Shown here: positions 1-7,931 of the stretch, piece after piece
How the letters are laid out: every line of letters begins with the position of its first letter
Position numbering within the stretch: position 1 is the first letter of the stretch
DNA from: Candidatus Brevundimonas colombiensis
Lineage (GTDB): Bacteria > Pseudomonadota > Alphaproteobacteria > Caulobacterales > Caulobacteraceae
Assembly (NCBI GenBank): GCA_029202665.1
Contig: CP119326.1
Location: 2,914,001-2,978,000, forward strand
DNA: 64,000 nucleotides
Direction: 5' to 3'
Notes under the pieces: model-generated
Database searches by the model: none
The model's input: only the letters and a program-made list of their open reading frames with translations
Told to the model about the DNA's origin: nothing
Translations under genes and position numbers: made by a program

Positions 1-519
1 GCCGCCCTGTTTGACGGCCGACTGGTCCTCGGCCTCTTCGGGGGATGCGCCCTTGGCCGACTTGCCCTCTGACGCGCCCGCCTTCTTGGCGATGCCGTGG
101 GCGATGAAGTTCACCGCATCATAGCGCGTCATGTCCTGCTCCTGCAGGAAGTAGGCCGCGTGGCTTTCGCGTTCCGAGAAGATGGCGACCAGGACGTTGG
201 CGCCGGACACTTCCTCGCGGCCGGACGACTGAACGTGGATCACGGCGCGCTGGATCACGCGCTGGAAGCCTGCGGTCGGCTTGGCGTCCTCGCCGTCGGC
301 CGTGGCCAGGGCGGCCAGATCATTGTCGACATACAGGGTCAGCGCCGCTTTCAGCGCATTCAGATCGACATTGCAGGCGCCCATGACGCCGGACGCGTCC
401 GGGTCGTCGATCAGCGCCAGGAGCAGATGCTCCAGCGTGGCGTATTCGTGCCTGCGCGCATTGGCGTATCCCACCGCGCGGTGCAGGGTTTCTTCGAGAG
501 GACGGGAAAATGAAGGCAT
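1..519 (-). CDS. clpA: ClpA, ATP-binding subunit of ClpAP protease (3' part missing)
   Basis: The visible 173 codons encode the ClpA N-domain, a double Clp-N repeat that docks ClpS and substrates; the protein begins MPSFSRPLEETLHRAV and holds the typical EYATLEHLLLALIDD and FQRVIQRAVIHVQSSG stretches. The AAA+ modules lie beyond the left edge. The last visible stretch, from about residue 150, is a Lys/Ala/Glu-rich linker. The start ATG at 517-519 lies 13 bases after the clpS stop and has GGGAGG-like sequence just upstream, so the two genes form an operon. In the cytoplasm ClpA unfolds proteins and feeds them to ClpP. Identity comes from the N-domain and the clpS neighbour. Confidence 0.93.
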   Translation of the reverse strand, partial: MPSFSRPLEETLHRAVGYANARRHEYATLEHLLLALIDDPDASGVMGACNVDLNALKAALTLYVDNDLAALATADGEDAKPTAGFQRVIQRAVIHVQSSGREEVSGANVLVAIFSERESHAAYFLQEQDMTRYDAVNFIAHGIAKKAGASEGKSAKGASPEEAEDQSAVKQGG

Positions 520-532
520 CGGGAGGCTCCTC

Positions 533-862
533 TCAGTCCTTTTCCATCGTGCATTGCAGAGGGTGCTGGTGGCGGCGCGCGGTCTCGATGACCTGCGCGA
601 CCTTGGTCTCGGCGACCTCGTAGGTGAAGACGCCGCAGACGCCCACGCCATGCTGGTGCACATGCAGCATGATGCGGGTCGCTTCCTCGCGGCTCTTCTG
701 GAAGAACCGCTCCAGCACATAGACGACGAATTCCATCGGCGAATAATCGTCGTTCAGGATCAGCACCCGATACAGCGAGGGCTTCTGAAGTTTCGGCTTG
801 GTTTCGGTGACGACGGCGGTTCCTTGACCGCCGCCCGTGTCGCCGGGCCTTTGAATGGGCAT
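533..862 (-). CDS. clpS: ClpS, N-end rule adaptor of ClpAP
   Basis: A 109-residue adaptor that delivers substrates with bulky hydrophobic N-terminal residues to ClpA. The core has the family signatures: LNDDYSPMEFVVYVLERFF (about residues 36-54, which forms the substrate pocket) and HVHQHGVGVCGVFTYEVAETK (about 67-87). The first 25 or so residues are a flexible, Gly/Thr-rich tail as in other ClpS proteins. It is the first gene of a clpS-clpA operon. Caulobacterales use ClpS-ClpA for regulated proteolysis, but no special substrate can be read from this sequence. Confidence 0.96.
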   Translation of the reverse strand: MPIQRPGDTGGGQGTAVVTETKPKLQKPSLYRVLILNDDYSPMEFVVYVLERFFQKSREEATRIMLHVHQHGVGVCGVFTYEVAETKVAQVIETARRHQHPLQCTMEKD

Positions 863-976
863 TCGTGTTCCGTAATCGGGGAGTCGTCTTGGCTAACAGA
901 TAGGGAATGATGGCCTGATTTGAAGCGGCGTCCAGTCACGGATTGCGTGAATGGCAAATCACGGACGCAGAACGAA

Positions 977-1008
977 AAAAGGCCCCGGAGCGAACCCCGG
1001 GGCCTTTT
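977..1008 (-). terminator. Rho-independent terminator, probably bidirectional
   Basis: A 12-bp perfect stem (977-988 with 997-1008), arms AAAAGGCCCCGG and CCGGGGCCTTTT around an 8-base loop, lies 21 bases after the phasin stop codon. The A-tract on one side and T-tract on the other let it work in either direction, so it may insulate the phasin gene from clpS. Confidence 0.85.
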
Positions 1009-1029
1009 CGATTTCCAAGCCGCTGCGGC

Positions 1030-1521
1030 TTAGCGGGCGGCCTGGAAGGTTTCGACCGAGGCGGTGACGCGCTCGTTGATCGGCTTCAGGCTGTCCTTGA
1101 CTGTATTGGCGACGATCTCGTTCGTCTTGGTCATTTCAGCGACGTAGCGTTCCATCGACTTCTTGGCCCAGGCGGTCTGCAGTTCGAAGAACTCCTGCAC
1201 CGAACGAGCGGTCGACAGTTCCTTGGAGGCGGCGACGCCCTCTTCCCACGACGTCTTGGCGAAGCCCAGGGCCTGTTGCGACAGGGCCTCTGCGCCCTTC
1301 TGGGCGACGGTGGCCGACTCGACCATGGCCTCCAGGTTCTTCTTGCCGTGGGCGTTAAGTTCGCCCAGCGAGGCGACCGACTTGTCAATGCCTTCGCGGA
1401 AAGCCTGGGTTCCGGCGGCCTGGATGGTTTCGGCTTGCGCCTTGACCTTCGCACCCACCGAAGCGGTGGCGGCGGCGGCTTGGTCGGCGGTCTTCTTAAT
1501 CGTTTCGGCGGCGTCGGCCAT
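1030..1521 (-). CDS. Phasin family protein
   Basis: A 163-residue Ala/Lys/Glu-rich, almost entirely helical protein of the Phasin_2 type, the proteins that coat polyhydroxyalkanoate granules. Typical features are the N-terminal helix beginning MADAAETIKKTADQAA, the central TARSVQEFFELQTAWAKKSMERY segment and the C-terminal NTVKDSLKPINERV. The frame opens further upstream, but ATG at 1519-1521 is preferred because GGAGAG stands 8 bases before it and the upstream residues are Arg/Pro-rich and unlike phasins. A possible PhaR-type operator lies about 120 bases upstream. Some small alphaproteobacterial phasin-like proteins have no proven granule role, so PHA storage is inferred. Confidence 0.9.
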   Translation of the reverse strand: MADAAETIKKTADQAAAATASVGAKVKAQAETIQAAGTQAFREGIDKSVASLGELNAHGKKNLEAMVESATVAQKGAEALSQQALGFAKTSWEEGVAASKELSTARSVQEFFELQTAWAKKSMERYVAEMTKTNEIVANTVKDSLKPINERVTASVETFQAAR

Positions 1522-1830
1522 GATCGTCTCTCCGGTTGGTGCCCGCCTGGGGGATGGCGGCGGTGCGGAAAATCTGACGCGAGGCGAACCCTCGCAGAAC
1601 CGCAATATGCTGCAAGTGCGAAATGAATGCAAGGCTGCTTTGTGCGCTGCACAATATTATCGCCGATCAGGTTGCAGGCATAACCCCGATAGGCGGTTCA
1701 AATTCACGTTGACGGGCGGTTAACCACCATGAAACCCCCGGTTCCTATGCTAACCCTTTCGTCGCGTCGGCCGGGGGGCCTGCCGCACCCTGCTCGCCAA
1801 GGGCTTGATTACCAAGGGGTTGTATCGCCC
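1522..1830. other. Divergent intergenic region (phasin / carboxypeptidase)
   Basis: This 309-base spacer carries the promoters of two divergent genes. I see no credible small gene. It holds the inverted repeat listed at 1640-1654 and a TTAACCA element near 1721-1727 that resembles a CtrA half-site, too weak to list on its own. Confidence 0.6.
1640..1654. promoter_or_regulatory. Candidate PhaR operator upstream of phasin gene
   Basis: A perfect inverted repeat, TTGTGC-N3-GCACAA, lies about 120 bases upstream of the phasin start. PhaR, the repressor of phasin genes in related bacteria, binds TGC-N-GCA palindromes. The assignment rests on this resemblance and on location. Confidence 0.4.
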
Positions 1831-3345
1831 ATGATCGCTTTCCTCCGCCGCGGACTGTTCGCCCTTCTCGCCGCTTCGCTGGTGTTGGGCGCCAATGTCC
1901 GTCCGATAGAGGCCCAATCTCAGGAGAGCAGCCGTTATGCCGCCATCGTGATCGATGCGGCGACCGGCGAGGTTCTGTTCGCGCGCCACGCCGACAGCCG
2001 CCGCTATCCCGCGTCCCTGACCAAGATGATGACCCTGTATCTGACCTTCGAGGCGTTGGAGCAGGGCAAGGCGAACCTGAACGACGTCCTGACCATTTCG
2101 CCGCGCGCCGCTTCTCAGCCGCCGTCGAAACTGGGGCTGGCGGCGGGGCAGACCATCACCCTGGACAACGCCATGCGGGCCACGGCCGTCCGTTCGGCCA
2201 ACGACATGGCCCTGGCCATCGGTGAACATATCGGCGGGTCCGAGGCGCGCTTCACCAGCATGATGACGACGAAGGCCGAACAGCTGGGCATGACCCAGAC
2301 CCGCTACGTCACGGCCAACGGCCTGCCTGACGCACGCCAACTGACCTCGGCGCGGGATCAGGCGATCCTGGCGCGGGCCATCATGCGCGATTTCCCTCAG
2401 TACTACAGCTATTTCGGCCTGCACGACTGGGCCTATAACGGCCGCAACTATCGCAACACCAACGGCCTGCTGCCGACGGGACGCGGTTATGACGGGATGA
2501 AGACCGGCTACACCAACGCCTCGGGCTACAATCTGGCGGCGTCGGCGGTTCGTGATGGTCGTCGCCTGATCACCGTGGTCCTGGGCGGGCGCTCGACGGC
2601 CAGCCGCAACGCACACGTCGCCGAACTGATGGACACCGGATTCGAGGTTGAACGCCGCCGCGCCCAGGGCGAGCGCATTCAGGTCGCACAAACCTTCTTC
2701 GAACAGCGCGGCTTCGGCGTCGGAGGCGAGTCCGCGACTGGCGACGCGCCCATCGCCTATGCCTCGATCCGCGACGACGAGGATGGAGAAGCCGCCGGTT
2801 CCACCGCCGTCGCCTATACGGCCGCCCCGGCGCCGGCGGTCCTGCCGACCCGCGTCGCGCCCTCGCCGTCCGAGCGCGCGGCCAGCCAACGCGCCGCCGC
2901 GACAGCCCAGGCTGCGGGCCAGGCTGCGGGCCAGGCTGCGGGCCAGGGCGCAGGCAGGGTCGCCGCGGCGCCCCGTGCGCCCCACAATGTCACCGCCTCC
3001 CTGAACGGCGCGCCAGCCAGCGCGACCGTCGCCCCTTCGACCACGCCGCGTCGCGCCACGCCGCCGCCCGCACGAGAGCCGGCGCGCTCGGCCGCCCGCA
3101 CCCCCGCCGGACGCTGGTCCGTTCAGGTCGGGGCCTTCCGCGACGAAAAGGTCGCCAACGACTGGCTGACCGAGCTGAACCGCCGCTTCCGAGCCCAGTT
3201 CTCCACCGCCGAACGCAACGTCCAGACGGCTGGCGACTGGTACCGATCACGATTTACGGGCCTGACGGAAACCGCCGCCAAAACAGCCTGCGAAGCCCTG
3301 GCGGAGCGTCGCGTCACCTGCATGGTCATCGGCCCCGAAGGATAG
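1831..3345 (+). CDS. D-alanyl-D-alanine carboxypeptidase (PBP5/6-like) with SPOR domain
   Basis: An exported serine peptidase that trims the terminal D-Ala from peptidoglycan stem peptides. The three active-site motifs are present: SLTK (62-65), SAN (122-124) and KTG (224-226). A signal peptide precedes (LFALLAASLVLGANVRPIEAQ). A long Ala/Pro/Arg-rich linker (about 330-420) leads to a C-terminal SPOR domain starting GRWSVQVGAFRDE, which in other proteins binds denuded glycan at the division site. The start at 1831 is chosen over an in-frame ATG at 1729 because AAGGGG lies about 10 bases upstream and it gives a proper signal sequence. The linker carries an exact 12-bp tandem repeat. The SPOR fusion suggests septal localisation. 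Confidence 0.92.
   Translation: MIAFLRRGLFALLAASLVLGANVRPIEAQSQESSRYAAIVIDAATGEVLFARHADSRRYPASLTKMMTLYLTFEALEQGKANLNDVLTISPRAASQPPSKLGLAAGQTITLDNAMRATAVRSANDMALAIGEHIGGSEARFTSMMTTKAEQLGMTQTRYVTANGLPDARQLTSARDQAILARAIMRDFPQYYSYFGLHDWAYNGRNYRNTNGLLPTGRGYDGMKTGYTNASGYNLAASAVRDGRRLITVVLGGRSTASRNAHVAELMDTGFEVERRRAQGERIQVAQTFFEQRGFGVGGESATGDAPIAYASIRDDEDGEAAGSTAVAYTAAPAPAVLPTRVAPSPSERAASQRAAATAQAAGQAAGQAAGQGAGRVAAAPRAPHNVTASLNGAPASATVAPSTTPRRATPPPAREPARSAARTPAGRWSVQVGAFRDEKVANDWLTELNRRFRAQFSTAERNVQTAGDWYRSRFTGLTETAAKTACEALAERRVTCMVIGPEG
2911..2946 (+). repeat. Three exact 12-bp tandem repeats inside the carboxypeptidase linker
   Basis: GCTGCGGGCCAG occurs three times without change and encodes AAGQ repeats in the low-complexity linker. 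The next 12 bases are a degenerate continuation. In-frame multiples of 12 can change copy number without a frameshift, so linker length may vary between strains. Confidence 0.9.
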
Positions 3346-3367
3346 GCCGGAATAGATCGGAACAAAT

Positions 3368-3382
3368 GTTCTTGATTTGTTC
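3368..3382 (+). promoter_or_regulatory. LexA operator (SOS box) before radical SAM gene
   Basis: A perfect alphaproteobacterial LexA box, GTTC-TTGATTT-GTTC, lies 25 bases upstream of the ATG at 3408. The position is right for repression of the downstream gene. The same GTTC-N7-GTTC form recurs at 31872 and 42376 in this window, also directly before genes with DNA-repair links. Confidence 0.85.
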
Positions 3383-3407
3383 CATCTGATGCCGCATCGT
3401 CCTTCCC

Positions 3408-4490
3408 ATGGAAATCGCCAAGGGAAGAGGCGCGCGTTCGAATGCCACCGGCCGCTACGAACCTGAGCAGCACCTGTCGTTCGACGACGGCTGGACGCGC
3501 GACGACGCCGAGGCCGCGCCCCTGCGCACCACCCTCACGCCGGAACACGCCCGCACGATCATCGCCCGGAACGACAGCCCGGACATCGGATTCGACCGCT
3601 CCATCAACCCGTACAAAGGTTGCGAACATGGCTGCATCTACTGTTACGCCCGTCCGTCCCATGCCTGGATGGGCCTATCCCCGGGCCTGGATTTCGAGAG
3701 CCGGATTTTCTTCAAGCCCCAGGCCGCGCGTCTGTTGGAACAGGCCTTCCTCGCACCCCGATACCGATGCAAACGCATCCACATAGGCGGCAACACCGAC
3801 CCCTATCAGCCGGTCGAGCGTGACCTGGGATCGACCCGTTCGATCCTGGAGGTCATGCAAAGGTTCAACCACCCGTTCAGCATCATCACCAAGTCGGTGC
3901 TGATCGGACGCGACGCCGACATCCTGGGGCCGATGGGCAAGGCGGGCCTGGCCTCGGCCTTCGTCTCCATCACCACCCTGGACCGCGGACTGGCCCGCGC
4001 GATGGAGCCGCGCGCATCGACCCCCGCCAAACGGCTCGAGGCCATTTCCCGGCTGGCCGATGCGGGGTGTCCGGTCGGGGTGGGGTTCGCACCCGTCATT
4101 CCGGGCCTGAACGATCATGAACTGGAGTCGATTCTGGAGGCTGCGGCCAAGGCGGGCGCGACGCGCGCCATGTATGTGACGCTGCGTCTGCCGCTGGAGA
4201 TCAAGGATCTGTTCCGCGAATGGCTGGCCGACGCCCGTCCCGACCGCGCCGCGCGGGTCATGTCGCTGATCCGCCAGACGCGCGGCGGCAAGGATTACGA
4301 CGCCGACTGGTCCCAGCGGATGAAGGGCACGGGTCCGGTCGCTGAACTGGTCGGCGCGCGGTTCAAGGCGGCGGTCAAACGCTATGGCCTGGACACGCCC
4401 CACCGCCTGCTGGACGAGACGCAGTTCCGCGTGCCGCCGGATGCGCGACCGCAGATGGACCTGTTCGACCTGCCGCAGGCCGCGATCTGA
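3408..4490 (+). CDS. PA0069-family radical SAM protein, SplB-like, SOS-type promoter
   Basis: A 360-residue radical SAM enzyme. The 4Fe-4S ligands are C72, C76 and C79 in GCEHGCIYCYARPSH, after the family signature SINPYKGCEHG; this CxxxCxxC form is shared with the Rv2578c/PA0069 group, distantly related to spore photoproduct lyase. The reaction is unknown. A perfect LexA box lies immediately upstream, so the gene is probably damage-inducible. The C-terminus carries QMDLF (349-353) followed by DL, a good match to the QL[SD]LF motif that binds the DNA polymerase sliding clamp; both observations point to work on DNA. The stop is one base from the stop of the convergent small gene. Family assignment is firm; the DNA role is inference. 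Confidence 0.9.
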   Translation: MEIAKGRGARSNATGRYEPEQHLSFDDGWTRDDAEAAPLRTTLTPEHARTIIARNDSPDIGFDRSINPYKGCEHGCIYCYARPSHAWMGLSPGLDFESRIFFKPQAARLLEQAFLAPRYRCKRIHIGGNTDPYQPVERDLGSTRSILEVMQRFNHPFSIITKSVLIGRDADILGPMGKAGLASAFVSITTLDRGLARAMEPRASTPAKRLEAISRLADAGCPVGVGFAPVIPGLNDHELESILEAAAKAGATRAMYVTLRLPLEIKDLFREWLADARPDRAARVMSLIRQTRGGKDYDADWSQRMKGTGPVAELVGARFKAAVKRYGLDTPHRLLDETQFRVPPDARPQMDLFDLPQAAI

Positions 4491-4491
4491 A

Positions 4492-4899
4492 CTAATCGTC
4501 GGCGGCCGTGGGGTCGATGGCGCGGGTCACCAGATCGCGCCATGTCGGGTCGCTGTCGTCGACCAGATCGACGTCCTCCATCAGGGCGACCGCCCCCTCA
4601 CCGTCCGGCAGGACCAGGCCCAGGACTTCCATCTCCTGCCCGTCATCCCCCAGATGGCTTTCGGCCTGGACCGCGACGGCCGCCTGTTCACCGTCCTCGT
4701 CCCACCAGATCACCGGCTGGGGCAGGTCCATGGCGATAGGGCGCGGATCGTCGGTGTCGCCCAGGGCGAAGATGGCGCGGCGCGCCTGCACGTCCTCCAG
4801 CGTCGCGACCGCCCCCCTGAACGGCTTCAGGCGGCTCCAATCGTCGGCGTCGAAGCCGCCGCCGTCTTCCTCATGCAGATCATCGGTCATCTCGGTCAT
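4492..4899 (-). CDS. Small acidic protein of unknown function
   Basis: A 135-residue, strongly acidic protein (many Asp/Glu, e.g. DDLHEEDGGGFDADDW near the start and DVDLVDDSDPTW near the end) with no signal peptide or membrane segment. I do not recognise a domain. It begins 7 bases after the stop of the RlmD-like methyltransferase, so the two are probably co-transcribed and the product may be linked to RNA or ribosome metabolism. Reading-frame integrity and typical codon use support a real gene. A second ATG at 4887 is an alternative start. Confidence 0.7.
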   Translation of the reverse strand: MTEMTDDLHEEDGGGFDADDWSRLKPFRGAVATLEDVQARRAIFALGDTDDPRPIAMDLPQPVIWWDEDGEQAAVAVQAESHLGDDGQEMEVLGLVLPDGEGAVALMEDVDLVDDSDPTWRDLVTRAIDPTAADD

Positions 4900-4906
4900 G
4901 GTCGTC

Positions 4907-6151
4907 CTATCGTCTGAAAACGCCGACCAGTTCGACGTGGGCGGACCACAGGAACTGGTCGATCGGCGTCACCGTCTCCAGCCGGAACCCGGCGTCGATC
5001 AGGACGCGGGCGTCACGCGCGAAGGTCTGGGGATTGCACGATACGCCGACGACCACAGCGGCCTTGGTCGTGGCGATCTGGGCCGTCTGGCCAACGGCCC
5101 CGGCGCGGGGCGGATCGAACACGATGGCGTCGCAGCCCTTCAGGTCATAGGGGGTCATCGGACGCCGGAACAGATCACGGGCCTCTGCCGTGATCGCCTT
5201 CATGCCCCTGGCCGAACCGACGGCGGATTTCAGCGCGTCGATGCCGGGCTTGGACGCATCGGCGGCGATCACGGGGGCGACCGTCGCCAAGGGGAAGGTG
5301 AAGGTCCCCGCCCCGCAGAACAGGTCCGCCACCTTCTTGGCGCCCTTCACCGCCGCCACCGCGCGCGCCGTCATGGCCGCCTCGGCCGGGGGCGCAGCCT
5401 GCAGGAAGCCGCCGGCCGGCAAGGCGACCGTCGCCGGTCCGAAGGCCACGGTCGGCTGTCGCGCCATCACCAGAATCTCGCCCGCCAGGCTCAGCCGCGC
5501 CAGGTCCGCCCGATGCGCGGCCTGAACCGCCTGGGTGCGGGCGTCGGCGGACAGGCCGCCGCCCGAACGCCGCTCCACGCCCGTTACATCGACGTCCAAC
5601 CCAGCCAGGGTCCAGGTGACGTGCAGTGTCGGCGCGGACTTGGGGTGTTCGAAGAAGGCCGCCGCCACCTGCGTCAGGGCGGGGATGGCCTGAACGATGC
5701 GAGGATCGGCAACCGGACAGGCCGTGACTTCCACCAGCCGCCAGGATCGGCGCGCCTTGAACCCCAGAGCCACGCGGCCTGCCGCATCACGCCGGGCATG
5801 TAGGGCGACGCGGCGACGGCTGCCCGGAGGCGTGGCGATTGTCGCCTCGATCTCAGTCTCGATCCGTTCGCGCGTCAGGGCCAGGCGCACCTGCTCGCGC
5901 TTCCAGTCCAGATAGGGCCCCTCGGCCCAATGCTGCAGCGAGCAACCGCCGCAATCGCCATATTGCGGCGAAACCGGCGCGATCCGATCCGGGCTGGGCG
6001 TGACGATCTCGACGCCTTCCAGCCGACCGTCCACGATCTGGCCACGCACGGTCTCGCCGGGCAGTGTCAGGCCCGCGAACACCGGCCCCGCCGCCGAGCG
6101 GGCGACGCCGTCGCCCTGGCCGCCGACGCGGTCGATGATGAAAGTCTCCAT
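4907..6151 (-). CDS. 23S rRNA (uracil-5-)-methyltransferase, RlmD/TrmA-like
   Basis: A SAM-dependent RNA m5U methyltransferase of the TrmA/RlmC/RlmD family. It has an N-terminal TRAM-like beta domain, an Fe-S cysteine cluster (CGDCGGCSLQHW, about residues 66-77), the SAM-binding DLFCGAGTF motif, the FDPPRAG motif and the catalytic cysteine in SCNPQTF. At 414 residues it has normal family length. The frame extends 21 codons upstream, but METFIIDRVGGQGDGVA at 6149-6151 is the conserved beginning. Which uridine is modified cannot be decided from sequence. It heads a probable two-gene unit with the small acidic protein. Confidence 0.93.
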   Translation of the reverse strand: METFIIDRVGGQGDGVARSAAGPVFAGLTLPGETVRGQIVDGRLEGVEIVTPSPDRIAPVSPQYGDCGGCSLQHWAEGPYLDWKREQVRLALTRERIETEIEATIATPPGSRRRVALHARRDAAGRVALGFKARRSWRLVEVTACPVADPRIVQAIPALTQVAAAFFEHPKSAPTLHVTWTLAGLDVDVTGVERRSGGGLSADARTQAVQAAHRADLARLSLAGEILVMARQPTVAFGPATVALPAGGFLQAAPPAEAAMTARAVAAVKGAKKVADLFCGAGTFTFPLATVAPVIAADASKPGIDALKSAVGSARGMKAITAEARDLFRRPMTPYDLKGCDAIVFDPPRAGAVGQTAQIATTKAAVVVGVSCNPQTFARDARVLIDAGFRLETVTPIDQFLWSAHVELVGVFRR

Positions 6152-6352
6152 CGCCGGGCTTCTAGCCGCCGCCGAAAGGCCGCTCAAGTCGCGTCCGGGC
6201 CGACCGCGCGCCACTCGCCTGAAAGATGAACGAAGATGAACATAACGCTCAAATGCCGTTCAGCTTCGCTGTCTTAAATCGGACTGCAACGAGACACGAG
6301 GCTTGCCGTTAACCGTTGACGGAAATCGTTCGGTCCTCGGAAGGGTTGAAAA

Positions 6353-7018
6353 ATGCGTCTCTCCAAGTCTTCGCTCGCCGCCGCAGCCGCCCTGGCGCTG
6401 GGCGTCACCGCCGCCCCGATGGCGGCCTCGGCTCAGAACTATTACGGTCAGGGCTATAGCCAGAACTACGGCACCGGCGGTTATTCGCCATCCTACAACT
6501 ATGGTCGCGGCTACCCGTCCTACGACCCCTGCTCGCGCGAGCGCCAGGGTCGGACCGGCGCCGGCGCGGTGATCGGCGGCGGCGCGGGCGCCGTCATCGG
6601 CTCGCAACTGGCGGCGCGCGGTCGTCGCACGGAAGGCAGCATCCTGGGCGGCGTGCTCGGCGCCGTGGTCGGGTCGCAGGTCGGTCGGTCCAGCTCCGAC
6701 GCCTGCCGCAGCTATCAGAGCAGCTATGGCTCCAGCGGCTATTACAACCAAGGTTACAGCCAGCCGACCTACGGCTACTACGACAACCGTTACTCTGGTG
6801 ATCAGGGCTATCGTTACGACGACTACGACCGTCGCAGCGACTATGCCTATGATGGCGGCGGCTACTACGACGACCGTTCGCGCCCGGTCGATTCCTATCG
6901 CAACTCCGACGGATGCCGCCTGGCCGAGAGCCAGATCCGTCTGCCCGATGGTCGCACGGACACCCGCTATGTCCGCACCTGCCCCGACCAATACGGCCGC
7001 TATCGCGTCGTCGATTAA
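6353..7018 (+). CDS. Exported Tyr/Gly-rich glycine-zipper protein
   Basis: A 221-residue exported protein. A signal peptide (MRLSKSSLAAAAALALG to AASA-QN) precedes a low-complexity region rich in Tyr, Gly, Gln and Ser (YYGQGYSQNYGTGGYS), then a glycine-zipper segment of alternating small residues (GAGAVIGGGAGAVIGS and ILGGVLGAVVGSQVG, about residues 70-110), and a second Tyr/Asp-rich tract. Glycine-zipper 2TM segments are typical of outer-membrane-associated small proteins; four Cys could form disulfides in the periplasm. Exact function is unknown. It has its own terminator immediately downstream. Confidence 0.8.
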   Translation: MRLSKSSLAAAAALALGVTAAPMAASAQNYYGQGYSQNYGTGGYSPSYNYGRGYPSYDPCSRERQGRTGAGAVIGGGAGAVIGSQLAARGRRTEGSILGGVLGAVVGSQVGRSSSDACRSYQSSYGSSGYYNQGYSQPTYGYYDNRYSGDQGYRYDDYDRRSDYAYDGGGYYDDRSRPVDSYRNSDGCRLAESQIRLPDGRTDTRYVRTCPDQYGRYRVVD

Positions 7019-7055
7019 TTTTCAGCCCCCCTGTCGATCGACGATGTGACGGGAG

Positions 7056-7090
7056 CCGCCGGAGGATCAGTCCTCCGGCGGTTTCTCTTT
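7056..7090 (+). terminator. Rho-independent terminator after glycine-zipper gene
   Basis: An 11-bp perfect stem, CCGCCGGAGGA (7056-7066) with TCCTCCGGCGG (7071-7081) around the loop TCAG, is followed by TTTCTCTTT. It begins 38 bases after the stop codon. Confidence 0.88.
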
Positions 7091-7096
7091 ATTGGG

Positions 7097-7205
7097 GGCC
7101 TATCGCGCCGTCGCGCTGCTTGAGGCCGGGTTCGTGGGCCTATCGCGCGGTCGCGCTGCTTGAGACTGGATTTCGGGGGCCTATCGCGCCGTCGCGCTGC
7201 TTGAG
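7097..7205 (-). repeat. Three 28-bp near-identical copies at the 3' end of tlyA
   Basis: Copies at 7097-7124, 7137-7164 and 7178-7205 match at 27 or 28 of 28 positions and are separated by 12 and 13 unrelated bases (period 40-41). The copy at 7178-7205 encodes the last residues of TlyA (SSSATAR) with its TAG stop, so each of the other two copies also carries this TAG. It looks like a triplication of the gene end, or a small repeat family that invaded it. Confidence 0.9.
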
Positions 7206-7930
7206 GCGCGCCTTGCCCAGAGCAGGAACTCGACATTGCCGTCGCCGCCCGTGATCGGGCTTTCGGTCGTGGCCTGCACGGTCCAGCCGACGCTTTCCAG
7301 CCAGTCGGAGACCCGCTGAACCGCCGCCGCATGGGCCTGCGGGTCCTTGAGCACGCCCTTCTTGCCGACGCCGCCCGGGCCGTCCGCCTCGAACTGGGGC
7401 TTCACCAGCGTCACCAGATCGGCGTCGTCCGCCGCCAGCGCCAGGGCGGCGGGCAGCACCTTCGACAGGCTGATGAAACTGGCGTCGCAGACGATCAGGG
7501 ACGGCGCCTGCGGGATCAGGGCCGGGCGCAGATCGCGGGCGTCCGTGCGCTCCAGATTGACCACGCGCGGGTTGTCGGCGACCCGGTCGTGCATCTGACC
7601 GAAACCGACATCGACGGCGAAAACCCGCGCCGCGCCTCGATCCAGACAGACCTCGGTGAAGCCGCCGGTCGAGGCGCCGACGTCCAGCGCCACCCGTCCC
7701 TCGACCGCAATCGGCCACAGGCCCAGCGCATGATCCAGCTTCAATGCGCCGCGTCCGACCCAGCGGTGCGCGGGCTGGGCCTCCAGCACCGCGTCCGCGT
7801 CGATCTGCTCGGACGGCTTCTGCACCGCCACGCCGTCGGCGAGCACCAGACCGGCCTCGATCGCCGCTGCCCGCGCGCGGCTGTCGAACAGACCGCGCGC
7901 GACCAGAAGCTGATCAACGCGCCCCTTCAT
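7181..7930 (-). CDS. tlyA: TlyA-family rRNA 2'-O-methyltransferase (S4 + FtsJ domains)
   Basis: A 249-residue protein with an N-terminal S4 RNA-binding domain (MKGRVDQLLVARGLFDSRAR) and an FtsJ-type Rossmann methyltransferase domain with motif LDVGASTGGFTEV at about residue 81. VCDASFISL and VKPQFEA hold the other catalytic-tetrad regions. TlyA homologues methylate ribose 2'-OH of 16S and/or 23S rRNA; some were first called haemolysins, and that name should not be taken as function here. The last seven residues lie within the repeat listed at 7097-7205, so the C-terminal tail may be recent. Confidence 0.93.
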   Translation of the reverse strand: MKGRVDQLLVARGLFDSRARAAAIEAGLVLADGVAVQKPSEQIDADAVLEAQPAHRWVGRGALKLDHALGLWPIAVEGRVALDVGASTGGFTEVCLDRGAARVFAVDVGFGQMHDRVADNPRVVNLERTDARDLRPALIPQAPSLIVCDASFISLSKVLPAALALAADDADLVTLVKPQFEADGPGGVGKKGVLKDPQAHAAAVQRVSDWLESVGWTVQATTESPITGGDGNVEFLLWARRASSSATAR

Positions 7931-7931
7931 C

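Noticed and set aside
1729..1830. Upstream start for the carboxypeptidase at 1729
   Set aside because: It would bury the signal peptide 34 residues inside and has no ribosome-binding site.
7097..7205. CRISPR array
   Set aside because: Three 28-bp repeats with only 12-13 base spacers, overlapping a coding end and no cas genes.
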